DNA from: Pseudomonadota bacterium
Lineage (GTDB): Bacteria > Pseudomonadota > Alphaproteobacteria > Micropepsales > Micropepsaceae
Assembly (NCBI GenBank): GCA_016201105.1
Contig: JACQDN010000004.1
Location: forward strand, 24,238 to 88,237
Length of the DNA: 64,000 nucleotides
Direction: 5' to 3'
Shown here one piece after another: positions 27,420 to 35,185 of this stretch. Below the pieces are notes generated by a model. That model was not told where the DNA came from. It worked only from the letters and a program-made list of their open reading frames with translations, and searched no databases. How positions within the stretch are numbered: the first letter of the stretch is position 1; the number at the start of each line of letters is the position of its first letter. The position numbers and the translations under genes were made by a program.

Positions 27420-28403
27420 TTACGAAAACAGAATCCCCGAAAGCTTTCGACGCCCCGCGATGGTGAGCGGATCGGTGGGACCCATGGCCTCGAACAACGT
27501 CACCAGATGCTTGCGCGCGGCTTCGTCGTTCCATTTGCGGTCGCGCTTGACGATGTCGAGCAGCGTGTCGAGCGCGGCCTCGCGATCGCCTTTGGCGTCG
27601 AGCGCCAGAGCCAGATCGTAGCGCGACTGATGATCGCCCGGATTGGCCTGAAGCTTGGCAAGGAGATCCGCCATGTCGGAGGCCACGTCACTCGCCTGCT
27701 CGCGCAGCTTGAGTTCGGCTTCCAGCGCGCGGATGGCTTCGTCGCCGACGCCGTCGGGACGCACCAGCTGCAGCGTCGCTTTTGCGCGTTCGACATCGCC
27801 GCTCTTGAGATAACAGCGCGCCAGGCCCGCCACCGCTTTGGGGTGGCCGGGCTCGTCCTGCAGCACATGAGCGTAAGCTTGTGCGGCGGTGCCAAGATCG
27901 CCGGCCGCGAAGGCCTCATCCGCCGCCGCCAGAACTTCCGCCGCGTGATCGGGACCGCCATGCGCGCCGCCGGCGCCGCCCAGCGTTTGCACGAAAGCGC
28001 GGATCTGGCTTTCCGGAATCGCGCCCATGAAACCGTCGACCGGCTGGCCGTTCTTGAAGGCATAGACCGTCGGGATCGATTGGATGCGAAGCTGGCGTGC
28101 GATCTCCTGGTTCTCGTCAATGTTGATCTTGACGAGCTTCACCGAGCCGTTCGCTTCGCTCACCACTTTCTCGAGCGCGGGGCCAAGCTGCTTGCACGGA
28201 CCGCACCACGGCGCCCAGAAATCAACGATGACGGGAACTTCGCGCGAGGCTTCCAGCACATCGGCCGCGAAGGTTTCCAGGCCGCTGTCTTTGATGTGCG
28301 GACTCTTGGGACCGGCGCTCGCTTCGCTTTTCGCCGCGCTTTGGGCAGCACTTTGAGCCGCTGCCGAGGTTACGGGCCTGCCGCTGGGGCCGATCAACGC
28401 CAT
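27420..28403 (-). CDS. ybbN: Thioredoxin-TPR co-chaperone (YbbN/CnoX-like)
   Basis: 327 residues from the ATG at 28403. Residues about 40-150 are a thioredoxin domain with an intact active site WCGPC (66-70) and the cis-proline loop SIPTVYAF. The rest is a TPR array (for example AVAGLARCYLKSGDVERAKATL). E. coli YbbN/CnoX holds unfolded proteins and passes them to GroEL or DnaK under oxidative stress. With WCGPC intact this copy should also have redox activity. It heads the run ybbN, LON-domain protein, Trm112, DUF971. Confidence 0.9.
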   Translation of the reverse strand: MALIGPSGRPVTSAAAQSAAQSAAKSEASAGPKSPHIKDSGLETFAADVLEASREVPVIVDFWAPWCGPCKQLGPALEKVVSEANGSVKLVKINIDENQEIARQLRIQSIPTVYAFKNGQPVDGFMGAIPESQIRAFVQTLGGAGGAHGGPDHAAEVLAAADEAFAAGDLGTAAQAYAHVLQDEPGHPKAVAGLARCYLKSGDVERAKATLQLVRPDGVGDEAIRALEAELKLREQASDVASDMADLLAKLQANPGDHQSRYDLALALDAKGDREAALDTLLDIVKRDRKWNDEAARKHLVTLFEAMGPTDPLTIAGRRKLSGILFS

Positions 28404-28744
28404 ATCGGGGCTTTCCTGTTCAATTTGGCCGAATTGCTGAACCCCGAAGATGGGCGCTGCGAGCACGAAAGAAAAGGGGGATTTTTGCGAAGGAAATCCG
28501 CTGCTTGGCGAGGCGCCAAAAAACCAAATGCTTTTCCCTCGCCCCCGCTTCAGCGGCGGAGAGGGTCAGGGTGAGGGGGCCTCGCCACCACGCACTGAAT
28601 TCAAACATTGCGCTGATACCGCGTTGCGCATCGATGACGAGCGTGAGTGGCAGCGTAAGCGCCCCCTCACCCCGCCCTCTCCCCCGCTAAAGCGGGGGCG
28701 AGGGAGATTTATTAGAGTGAGATTCTCAGTTGGAGGGGAACTTT
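28404..28744. other. Divergent gap between ybbN and amine oxidase, mostly repeat
   Basis: 341 bp between two divergent genes. The first 130 bp should hold the ybbN promoter, but I see no clear -35/-10 pair. From 28534 to 28706 it is a family c palindromic repeat, so the promoter of the amine oxidase must lie in the last 40 bp or within the repeat. Confidence 0.5.
28534..28706. repeat. Composite palindromic repeat, family c (copy 2)
   Basis: TCCCTCGCCCCCGCTTCAGC...GGGTCAGGGTGAGGGGG on the left and CCCCCTCACCCCGCCCTC, then CCCCCGCTAAAGCGGGGG, on the right. The layout is the same as 23697-23864, with a unique middle of about 85 bp. Confidence 0.8.
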
Positions 28745-30334
28745 ATGACGACGACGCGGCGGCGGTTTTTGCAGGGGGGTGCGGCGGTTTCGTTGGTGCC
28801 GGCGTTTTCGTGGGCGGCGCCTGCGAAGGCCGATATCGATGTCGCGATTGTTGGCGCTGGCGTGGCGGGGACTTACGCGGCGTGGCGCTTGAAGAATGCT
28901 TCTCCGCAACTGCGGGTGCGTCTTTTTGAGACAAGTGGGCGCATCGGCGGACGGCTGCGGTCGATCCATTTTCCGCGGGCGCCGCATCTCGTGGGCGAAG
29001 CGGGCGGCATGCGATTTCTGGAGGCGCAGCGTCACGTCTTCGGCGCGGTGAAGGCGCTCGATCTTCCCATGCGGCCCTATCCGGTGGACGAACCGTACGA
29101 CCGCATCGCGCTGCGCGGCAAATCCATCGCGCTCAAGGACGTGGGCAAGAAATTGCTGCCTTACAACATTCCTTCCGTCGATCAGGATCCCAACGGCCAT
29201 GCGTTCGCGCGGGGGCTAGCCAAGATCGTTCCCGACATCGCCACGATGACGCCGGCGAAATGGAAAGCGAAACGGCTCACCTATCGTTTCCAGGGGAAGC
29301 TGCTGAAAGATTGGGGGAACTGGTCGCTGGCGGCACAGGTGTTCACGTCGGAAGAACTGCGCTTCTTCCGCGACGCCAGCGGCTATGACGATCTGGATTC
29401 CTACAGCAACGGCCTCAGCTATTTCGACTACGTGTTTCTGGGCGACGACGAGTCCAAGCCGTTCTTCACGCTGGTGGGCGGGTACGAGCATTTGCCGCAA
29501 GCGCTCGCGGGGGCATTCGCGAAGAAAGGCGGCGCTGTTTCGCTGCACGAGACGCTGGTCAGCGTGCGGGCGCCCTCGTCACCCAGCGGAAATTTCACGC
29601 TCGCGTTCACCGACGCAAACGGCAAGCTAGCCTCGCTGACGGCAGCGCGCGTGATCCTGGCCCTGCCCCAGCGCGCACTCGATCTCATTCCCGATTTCGC
29701 GCTGCGCCCGCGCTTTGCGCCGCTCATTGGCGCGGTGAACGCGGTGCCCGCGTGCAAAACTTTCCTGCTCTATCAAAAACCGTGGTGGCGCGATCTCGGC
29801 ATCGCGGAAGGGCGCTCGATCACCGACATGCAGGCGCGGCAGTTCTATCTGCTCGGCGCGGAGACGCAGCGCCCGGCGTCCGAACCGACCAACGGCTATG
29901 GGCTACTGATGGCGTATGCCGATGCGTTCCCGATCGAATATTGGCGCGAATTGGCGGCGCCAGCGAAATCCGATGCGCAAGGGCTGAGCTGGCTGGCCGG
30001 AAACTCCGAGCTGGCGCAGGAGGTCCACCGCGAAGCGTCGCTTGTGTTCGGCGCCAAACCACCGGCGCCAGTCGCGGCGGCGTTTCAGGACTGGACGGCC
30101 GATCCCTTCGGCGGCGCCTGGCATTTCTGGGCGCGCGGCGCTGAGCCGTTCGCGAGCGGCGACGCGATGCTGAAGCCGCTGAACGATGTGCCGCTGTTCG
30201 TCGCCAACGAAGCGTGGTCGCCGGACGAACAGGGCTGGGTAGAAGGCGCGCTGGAGCGGGGCGAGACGATGCTGCAGCGGCATTTCGGGCTCGCGGCGCC
30301 AGCGTGGCTGAAGGCAGGTGTTAGTCATTCGTAA
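28745..30334 (+). CDS. Tat-exported flavin amine oxidase
   Basis: 529 residues from the ATG at 28745. The N-terminus is a twin-arginine signal (TRRRFLQGGAAVSLVPAFSWAA), so the folded FAD protein is exported to the periplasm. The FAD-binding motif is DVAIVGAGVAGTYAAWRL, followed by ETSGRIGGRLRS, typical of monoamine oxidase-like enzymes. The C-terminal FAD segment is NEAWSPDEQGWVEGALERG. These enzymes oxidise amines or amino acids to imines with hydrogen peroxide as product; the substrate is unknown. The 3' end is not coupled to another gene. Confidence 0.85.
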   Translation: MTTTRRRFLQGGAAVSLVPAFSWAAPAKADIDVAIVGAGVAGTYAAWRLKNASPQLRVRLFETSGRIGGRLRSIHFPRAPHLVGEAGGMRFLEAQRHVFGAVKALDLPMRPYPVDEPYDRIALRGKSIALKDVGKKLLPYNIPSVDQDPNGHAFARGLAKIVPDIATMTPAKWKAKRLTYRFQGKLLKDWGNWSLAAQVFTSEELRFFRDASGYDDLDSYSNGLSYFDYVFLGDDESKPFFTLVGGYEHLPQALAGAFAKKGGAVSLHETLVSVRAPSSPSGNFTLAFTDANGKLASLTAARVILALPQRALDLIPDFALRPRFAPLIGAVNAVPACKTFLLYQKPWWRDLGIAEGRSITDMQARQFYLLGAETQRPASEPTNGYGLLMAYADAFPIEYWRELAAPAKSDAQGLSWLAGNSELAQEVHREASLVFGAKPPAPVAAAFQDWTADPFGGAWHFWARGAEPFASGDAMLKPLNDVPLFVANEAWSPDEQGWVEGALERGETMLQRHFGLAAPAWLKAGVSHS

Positions 30335-30412
30335 GCAGTCTTCGTAAACACGAGATCTGCGACGACTGGATACAATTTCTGACCTGCCTCTTTGAGATCG
30401 AGCAAGTAGTTT

Positions 30413-30434
30413 CCTCCTTGATCAACGAAGGAGG
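30413..30434 (+). promoter_or_regulatory. Hairpin enclosing a perfect Shine-Dalgarno sequence
   Basis: CCTCCTT (30413-30419) pairs perfectly with AAGGAGG (30428-30434) around the loop GATCAACG. The 13 bases 30428-30440 (AAGGAGGTGATCC) are fully complementary to the usual 3' end of 16S rRNA. The nearest start is a GTG at 30446, opening a 22-codon frame that runs past the toxin start; the toxin ATG at 30471 is 36 bp away. It may be an RBS-masking structure. Confidence 0.45.
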
Positions 30435-30470
30435 TGATCCAAACAGTGTCGAGTCATCTCGCTTGCAATT

Positions 30471-30899
30471 ATGCCCGAACAGGCATATATCATGACACAC
30501 GCAACGCTTGACCCGGATCATCCGGCACCGAAACCGGTGCGTTGGATCGGTAGTAGCCGGGACGATCTGAAGAGTTTTCCCAAGGATGTGCAACGCCGGA
30601 TAGGCGGCGCTCTGTGGGATGCTCAACTCGGTGTCAAGGCACCGTTCGCCAAACCGCTGAAAGGCTTCGGCGGAGCGAGCGTGTTGGAAATCGTCGACGA
30701 TTTCGACGGAGATACATACCGGGCCGTCTATACCGTACGGTTTTGGCACGCCGTCTATGTTCTTCATGCATTTCAGAAGAAGTCCAAGCATGGGATTGCA
30801 ACACCGAAGCGGGAACTGAATCTGATCGAGCAACGGTTGAAGCGCGCCAAGGAAGATTATGAGCAATGGCTAAAAGCAGACGTGCTGAAATTTTGGTAA
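30471..30899 (+). CDS. RelE/HigB-like toxin (Gp49 type)
   Basis: 142 residues (a second ATG at 30492 gives 135). The fold is RelE/ParE-like of the phage Gp49/HigB group: KPVRWIGSSRDDLKSFPKDVQRRIG at the start, GFGGASVLEIVDDFDGDTYRAVYTVRF and VLHAFQKKSKHGIATPKREL, where Lys/Arg and His are the expected mRNA-cleaving residues. Such toxins cut mRNA on the ribosome. The gene overlaps the XRE-type gene by 34 bp in another frame: toxin first, antitoxin second, the usual higBA order. Confidence 0.85.
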   Translation: MPEQAYIMTHATLDPDHPAPKPVRWIGSSRDDLKSFPKDVQRRIGGALWDAQLGVKAPFAKPLKGFGGASVLEIVDDFDGDTYRAVYTVRFWHAVYVLHAFQKKSKHGIATPKRELNLIEQRLKRAKEDYEQWLKADVLKFW

Positions 30900-31216
30900 C
30901 GCCAAGCAGCGGCAACGTGTTCGCAGACCTTGGTTTCGCGGCGCCGGAAGAAGAGCTTGCGAAAGCAAAGCTTGCGAGCCGCATCCGTCAAATCATCAAG
31001 ACGCGCCGGCTGACGCAGAGCGCCGCTGCAATCTTGATGGGAATCGATCAGCCGAAAGTCTCCTCCTTGCTGAACGGCCGGCTTGCAAATTTTTCAAGCG
31101 ACCGGTTGATGCTTCTGCTCACCGCGCTGGGACAAGACGTCGATATCGTTTTGCGCGACAAACCGCGAAGCCGCGAGCGCGGCCGGGTGCGCGTGCTGAT
31201 GGAAGCGCGGACGTAA
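30866..31216 (+). CDS. XRE-family antitoxin (HigA-like)
   Basis: 116 residues. A helix-turn-helix of the XRE/HigA type covers about residues 34-95 (IIKTRRLTQSAAAILMGI, DQPKVSSLLNGRLANFSSDRL). The rest of the N-terminus probably contacts the toxin. HigA-type antitoxins neutralise the toxin and repress their own promoter. The ATG at 30866 lies inside the toxin gene, which supports coupled expression. The final 20 residues are arginine-rich. Confidence 0.87.
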   Translation: MAKSRRAEILVTPSSGNVFADLGFAAPEEELAKAKLASRIRQIIKTRRLTQSAAAILMGIDQPKVSSLLNGRLANFSSDRLMLLLTALGQDVDIVLRDKPRSRERGRVRVLMEART

Positions 31217-31338
31217 CAAACACGGAGGGATTCGCACGGGGTGTGAAGAGTTTCTCTGCGGAAGAATGTCGATTGTTCAGGAGGATGTTGGCGCGCTTCG
31301 CGCGCTGCACGTGAAGCTCGCCGGGGATGACATTTTTT

Positions 31339-31854
31339 CTAGACTTCAGGCAGTTTCACGATTTGCGGTTCGTGGTTGGTACTGCGGATGAACGCGAGAA
31401 GATCTGCCGGCGAAATCGCCGTCGTGCGGTCGTTGCGCAGGGGGTGGAAGTTCAGCGGGGCGAGGGCCAGCATGCCTTCATCCAGCACGACGCGGACTTT
31501 TCCTTCGCGATCGTTCATCAGCGCAAAGGGCGTGACCGAGCCGGGCGGGATGCCGAGGGTGGCGATGAGAAGCTCGGGCGATCCGAACGAGAAGCGCGGC
31601 GAGCCGAGAAGCTTGGCCAGCGCGTTCAGATCGATGCGCACCTTCTCGCGCGCCACCACCAACCAGAGCCCGTCTTTCTTGTCCTTGAGAAAAAGGTTCT
31701 TGGTGTGCCCGCCCACGATGGTGCCGCGCAGCGCTTTGGCTTCCTCCACGGTGAAGACCGGGGCGTGGGAGAAGGTGCGGGTGGAAATGCCGAGCGCGTC
31801 CAATTGCGCGTTGAGCGCGGCTTCGCGGGATTCGGGAGAGGGGAGCGTTTGCAT
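31339..31854 (-). CDS. YbaK/ProX-type aminoacyl-tRNA deacylase
   Basis: 171 residues from the ATG at 31854. YbaK/prolyl-tRNA-editing fold: HAPVFTVEEAKALRGTIVGGHTKNLFLKDKK (with the lysine needed for editing), then KLLGSPRFSFGSPELL, PGSVTPFALMND and the end NDRTTAISPADLLAFI. Stand-alone members clear mischarged Ala-tRNAPro (ProX) or Cys-tRNAPro (YbaK). The sequence is nearer ProX by its NLFLKDKK motif. It lies beside a family a repeat and tRNA-Gly. Confidence 0.87.
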   Translation of the reverse strand: MQTLPSPESREAALNAQLDALGISTRTFSHAPVFTVEEAKALRGTIVGGHTKNLFLKDKKDGLWLVVAREKVRIDLNALAKLLGSPRFSFGSPELLIATLGIPPGSVTPFALMNDREGKVRVVLDEGMLALAPLNFHPLRNDRTTAISPADLLAFIRSTNHEPQIVKLPEV

Positions 31855-31884
31855 GGGAAGGTGGCGGGAATTGAGCACAGTTCC

Positions 31885-32020
31885 ACCCTCCCTTGGGAGG
31901 GTCGGAAAATTCGGAGCGGAGCGAGGAATTTTCCGGGGAGGATTTGCGACAGAGTTGCCCCGCCTTCCTTTCCACATCCTCCCCGAAGCGCTGCGCGCTT
32001 CGACCCTCCCAAAGGAGGGT
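31885..32020. repeat. Composite palindromic repeat, family a (copy 3)
   Basis: Outer arms ACCCTCCCTTGGGAGGGT and ACCCTCCCAAAGGAGGGT across 136 bp. Inner left module AAAATTCGGAGCGGAGCGAGG, inner right module GAAGCGCTGCGCGCTTCG, with GGGGAGGAT and CATCCTCCCC between. It is located upstream of the deacylase gene. Confidence 0.82.
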
Positions 32021-32056
32021 TGAGCTACCCCCGGAAACCAAGGATTCCGCGGACTA

Positions 32057-32084
32057 TTGACCGGGCTAACGGGCTTCGTCATAA
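32057..32084 (+). promoter_or_regulatory. Predicted sigma70-type promoter of tRNA-Gly
   Basis: TTGACC at 32057-32062 and TCATAA at 32079-32084, 16 bp apart, 20 bp before the tRNA 5' end. Spacing and position fit a tRNA promoter; no other candidate lies between the repeat and the tRNA. Confidence 0.5.
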
Positions 32085-32103
32085 CGCACGCCTCTCGCGG
32101 AGC

Positions 32104-32178
<75 letters not shown>

Positions 32179-32511
32179 GCCTTCACTCGCGAAGCGAGGG
32201 AAGACTGCCGCGCCGTAGCACGAAGTGCGAAGGCGGGCTGGTTGCCGCGAGTTACGGCTCGGCAAGCCAATTTTTCCATCTTTTCATCGTCGCCAGGGAC
32301 GCGTTGCGTCAACGTGTTTGCGCAACTTGTCCATCACCTCGCCCTCGTGGGGGGGATATTATATCCCCCTCGTGGGGAGGTCGAAAAATCCGGAGCGCAG
32401 CGGAGGATTTTTCTGGTGAGGGGAAGCGCCAGACATTCTAGGCTTCCCCTCACCCGAAATTTGCTGCGCAAATTTCGACCTCTCCACGAGGGAGAGGTGA
32501 TTGGGAGAAGC
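32179..32511. other. Gap after tRNA-Gly: unique stretch, then a family b repeat
   Basis: 333 bp. The first 150 bp have no gene-like frame, no attachment-site duplication of the tRNA 3' end that I can find nearby, and no clear terminator. From 32334 it is the family b repeat copy 2, which runs to just before the acyl-CoA dehydrogenase start. Confidence 0.5.
32334..32500. repeat. Composite palindromic repeat, family b (copy 2), with nested palindrome
   Basis: Outer arms TCACCTCGCCCTCGTGGGGG and CTCCACGAGGGAGAGGTGA, 167 bp. The left arm is duplicated: CCCTCGTGGGGG is followed by GATATTATATC and then CCCCCTCGTGGGG, so a small palindrome (GGGGGATATTATATCCCCC) is nested in the left end. The right half has the GAAATTTGCTGCGCAAATTTC module. 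It ends 11 bp before the ATG of the next gene. Confidence 0.8.
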
Positions 32512-33630
32512 ATGGCGACGATTACCGTTGAAGAGCGCGAAGCGATCCGCGATACGGCACGGCGATTGCTCGCCGATCGCTCGACGGAAGCCGACGTGCG
32601 CCGGACGATGGAGAGCGAGAGCGGATATGATCCCGCGCTATGGCGCCAGCTCGGCGAACTCGGACTGCTTGGATTGATCGTCGACGAAGCGCATGGCGGC
32701 GCGGGCGCGGGGGCGATGGAATTGGAAGCCGTGATGGAAGAGATGGGTGCCGCGCTTTTGTGCGGGCCGTTTCTTTCCAGCAGCGTGCTGGCGGCGAGTC
32801 TGCTCAATGCACTTGGCGATCGCGGCGCGCAGGATCGTTTGCTGCCTTCGCTCGCCGATGGCTCCAAAATCGCGACGGTGGCGATCACCGGTCCGCAAGG
32901 CACCTGGACCCAAGACGGCGTCGCGATCACGGCGCAGGAAAAGAGGGGCGCGTGGACGCTGGACGGCCCGGCCTTCTTCGTCGCCCACGGGCAGATCGCG
33001 AATGTTCTTCTGGTGGTGGCGCGAACCGATGACGGCTTTGCCGTGTTCGAAGTGGAGGCGAAGGCGGCCGGCATGCACATCGATCCGTTGCCGACCTTCG
33101 ACCACACGCTGCGGCTCGCGAACATCTCGTTGAACAACGTCGCCGCGTGCAAGCTGAACTCGACACGTCCGGCGTGGGACGCGATCGAAGACGCGCTCGA
33201 TGTGGCGCGCGTGGCGCTTGCCGGCGAACAGGCTGGCGCGGGCGCCAAGGTGCTCGCCTTCACCGTCGACTACACGAAGAACCGTTTCCAGTTCGGCCGC
33301 GCCATCGGCGGCTTCCAGGCGATCAAGCACATGGCGGCCGACCTGCTGCTCGAATCCGAAAGCGCGAACTCGGCTGCACGGTACGCCGCGCGCGCGCTGG
33401 CCGAAAGCGCGCCCGACGCCAAGGCCGCGATCAGCCTTGCCGCTTTTGCCTGCGCCGATGCGTTCTCGACCATCACGGCGACCGCCATCCAGATGCATGG
33501 CGGCATCGCCTTCACCTGGGCGCATCCCGCACATCTCTATCTGCGCCGCGCGCGGGCCGATGCGCAGTTGTTCGGAACGTCGAACTTCCATCGCGAGCGC
33601 TATCTCACCGAGCTGGGAGCGCCGGCATGA
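32512..33630 (+). CDS. Acyl-CoA dehydrogenase family protein (first of a pair)
   Basis: 372 residues from the ATG at 32512. Acyl-CoA dehydrogenase fold: LWRQLGELGLLGLIVDEAHGGAGAG at the N-terminus, the FAD-contacting middle strand region, and helices TKNRFQFGRAIGGFQAIKHMAAD and TATAIQMHGGIAFTWAHPAHLY. It would desaturate an acyl-CoA with electrons passing to ETF. The usual C-terminal Glu-Gly-Thr motif is not visible. Its stop overlaps the start of a second acyl-CoA dehydrogenase (ATGA), as in heteromeric enzymes of steroid or side-chain degradation; this partnership is inferred. Confidence 0.87.
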   Translation: MATITVEEREAIRDTARRLLADRSTEADVRRTMESESGYDPALWRQLGELGLLGLIVDEAHGGAGAGAMELEAVMEEMGAALLCGPFLSSSVLAASLLNALGDRGAQDRLLPSLADGSKIATVAITGPQGTWTQDGVAITAQEKRGAWTLDGPAFFVAHGQIANVLLVVARTDDGFAVFEVEAKAAGMHIDPLPTFDHTLRLANISLNNVAACKLNSTRPAWDAIEDALDVARVALAGEQAGAGAKVLAFTVDYTKNRFQFGRAIGGFQAIKHMAADLLLESESANSAARYAARALAESAPDAKAAISLAAFACADAFSTITATAIQMHGGIAFTWAHPAHLYLRRARADAQLFGTSNFHRERYLTELGAPA

Positions 33631-34916
33631 GCGAGACGCGCCAAGCGGGCGACGCGTTGCGCGAGGAAGTGCGCGCCTGGCTTGCCGAAAACTGGGATCC
33701 CAAGCTCTACAAATCTCGCGGCGGCGCGGACTGGACGAGCACGCCGGAGCAGCGCGCCTGGCTCGCGAAAGTCGTCGAAGCGCGCTGGGCGGTGCCACGC
33801 TGGTCTGCCGAATGGTTCGGGCGCGGGCTCGACGATGCTGAGGCCCGCATCATCGAACGCGAATTCGCCCGCGTGGGTGCGCCGGGCGCGGGACAAGACC
33901 GCTCCAATCTCTGGGCCAACACCGCACTTGCCCATGCGACGCCCCCGTTCAAGGCGAAGATTGTCCCAGCGCTGCTGCGCGGCGAAGTCGCCATGTGCCT
34001 GCTCTACAGCGAACCGGGTGCCGGCTCCGATCTGGCCGGCGTGCGCACGCGCGCCGATGCGCATAGCGATCAGAGGGGCGATCAGAGGGGCGATCAGAGG
34101 GGCGATCAGAGGGGCGATCATTTCGTCGTCAACGGACAAAAAGTTTGGACTTCGGGCGCGGCCACCGCCGATTACGGCATGCTCATCGCGCGCACCGATT
34201 GGGACGCGCCCAAGCACAAAGGCATCAGCTTCTTCTTCTGCCCCATGAAGCAGAAGGGCGTGGACGTGCGGCCGCTGCGCCAGATCACCAATGAAAGCCA
34301 CTTCAACGAAGTGTTCCTGACCGACGTCATCGTGCCGGCGGAAAATCTGCTCGGTCCGCTTAACGGCGGTTGGGGGGTGCTGCAGACGGCACTGGCATAC
34401 GAGCGCTCGGTGATGGGCGAAGGCGCGCGCGGGCCCAGAAGCGGCGTCGCCGAAAGCGAAGGCGAAGAGCCTTTGATCGCGCTGGCACGCGAGGCCGGGC
34501 GCCTCAGCGATCCCGTGCTGCGCCAGGAGATCGCCAAAGCGATCGCCCATAAGAAGCTCAACGCGCTCAACACCGCGCGCGCCAAGGCCGATCTGGCGCA
34601 AGGCACCTCGTCGTCGATCATGAGTCTGGGCAAGCTTGCGATGTCGCGCATCCTGCACGAGGAGGCGCGCGTGCGCACGCTGATCCTGGGCGCGCAGAGC
34701 ATGCTGGAGGGCCAGGCCTATCCCCGCGCTGAGGATGCGAACTTCCTCGCGCTCAACGCCTACTTCACCTCCATCGGCGGCGGCACCGACCAGATCCAGC
34801 GCAACATCATCGGCGAGCGCGTACTGGGCCTACCCAAAGAGCCGGAAGTGGACCGCGACGTGCCGTTCCGCGCGGTGAGGAGCGGGGCGACGCCAAAGGG
34901 CACGAAGAAGGATTGA
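33627..34916 (+). CDS. Acyl-CoA dehydrogenase family protein (second of a pair), with 12-bp repeats
   Basis: 429 residues. Acyl-CoA dehydrogenase with CLLYSEPGAGSDLAGVRTRA (FAD/substrate contact), FVVNGQKVWTSGA, and the C-terminal GGGTDQIQRNIIGERVLGLP. The position usually held by the catalytic Glu before Gly-Thr is Gly in GGGTDQ, as in one subunit class of heteromeric enzymes. Between residues about 148 and 163, four tandem 12-bp units encode Asp-Gln-Arg-Gly four times, just before a conserved strand; the reading frame is kept. The start overlaps the first dehydrogenase gene by 4 bp. Confidence 0.88.
   Translation: MSETRQAGDALREEVRAWLAENWDPKLYKSRGGADWTSTPEQRAWLAKVVEARWAVPRWSAEWFGRGLDDAEARIIEREFARVGAPGAGQDRSNLWANTALAHATPPFKAKIVPALLRGEVAMCLLYSEPGAGSDLAGVRTRADAHSDQRGDQRGDQRGDQRGDHFVVNGQKVWTSGAATADYGMLIARTDWDAPKHKGISFFFCPMKQKGVDVRPLRQITNESHFNEVFLTDVIVPAENLLGPLNGGWGVLQTALAYERSVMGEGARGPRSGVAESEGEEPLIALAREAGRLSDPVLRQEIAKAIAHKKLNALNTARAKADLAQGTSSSIMSLGKLAMSRILHEEARVRTLILGAQSMLEGQAYPRAEDANFLALNAYFTSIGGGTDQIQRNIIGERVLGLPKEPEVDRDVPFRAVRSGATPKGTKKD
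34068..34115 (+). repeat. Four tandem 12-bp units inside the dehydrogenase gene
   Basis: GATCAGAGGGGC is repeated exactly four times and followed by a partial GATCA. Each unit is four codons, so copy-number change keeps the frame. The unit encodes Asp-Gln-Arg-Gly and sits in a surface loop before FVVNGQK. Confidence 0.95.
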
Positions 34917-34990
34917 AGACGCGCGCCCGGAATACGTGTTGGGGATGGAACGCTTCGACAGCGATTTGTTTGAACTGAATCAGCCAAACA

Positions 34991-35073
34991 CGTCATCGCC
35001 CGCTTCATGCGGGCGACCCATCTCGTTTCTAACCGAAAGAAAAATGGGTGCCCGGACAAGCTGGGCAATGACG
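34991..35073. repeat. Dispersed imperfect palindrome, family g (copy 1)
   Basis: CGTCATCGCCCGCTTCATGC...GGGCGACCCATCTC on the left mirrors ATGGGTGCCCGG...GGGCAATGACG on the right, 83 bp. A second copy, in the opposite orientation, lies at 40857-40938. It occupies much of the gap before the vapBC-like operon. Confidence 0.75.
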
Positions 35074-35148
35074 GATTGTTTTGGCGCGAGAAGCGACACA
35101 ACAACATGTGAAGGCCGATCATCACGATGAAAGGCGCAGAAGTTTGAT

Positions 35149-35185
35149 TGACATAATGTCACATCTGTGATATGTCTTGACATAT
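35149..35185 (+). promoter_or_regulatory. Paired palindromic operator of the vapBC-like operon
   Basis: Two inverted repeats built on the half-site GACAT: TGACAT-A-ATGTCA (35149-35161) and ATATGTC-TT-GACATAT (35170-35185), 21 bp from centre to centre. The second overlaps the first two bases of the antitoxin start codon at 35184. Ribbon-helix-helix antitoxins repress their own promoter through such paired sites. Confidence 0.65.

Noticed and set aside
30428..30440. Match to the complement of the 16S rRNA 3' end as a possible rRNA fragment
   Set aside because: Only 13 bases match and nothing else around it resembles rRNA. A strong ribosome-binding sequence explains it.
34068..34115. CRISPR-like array
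   Set aside because: The units are 12 bp, directly adjacent, without spacers and inside a gene.
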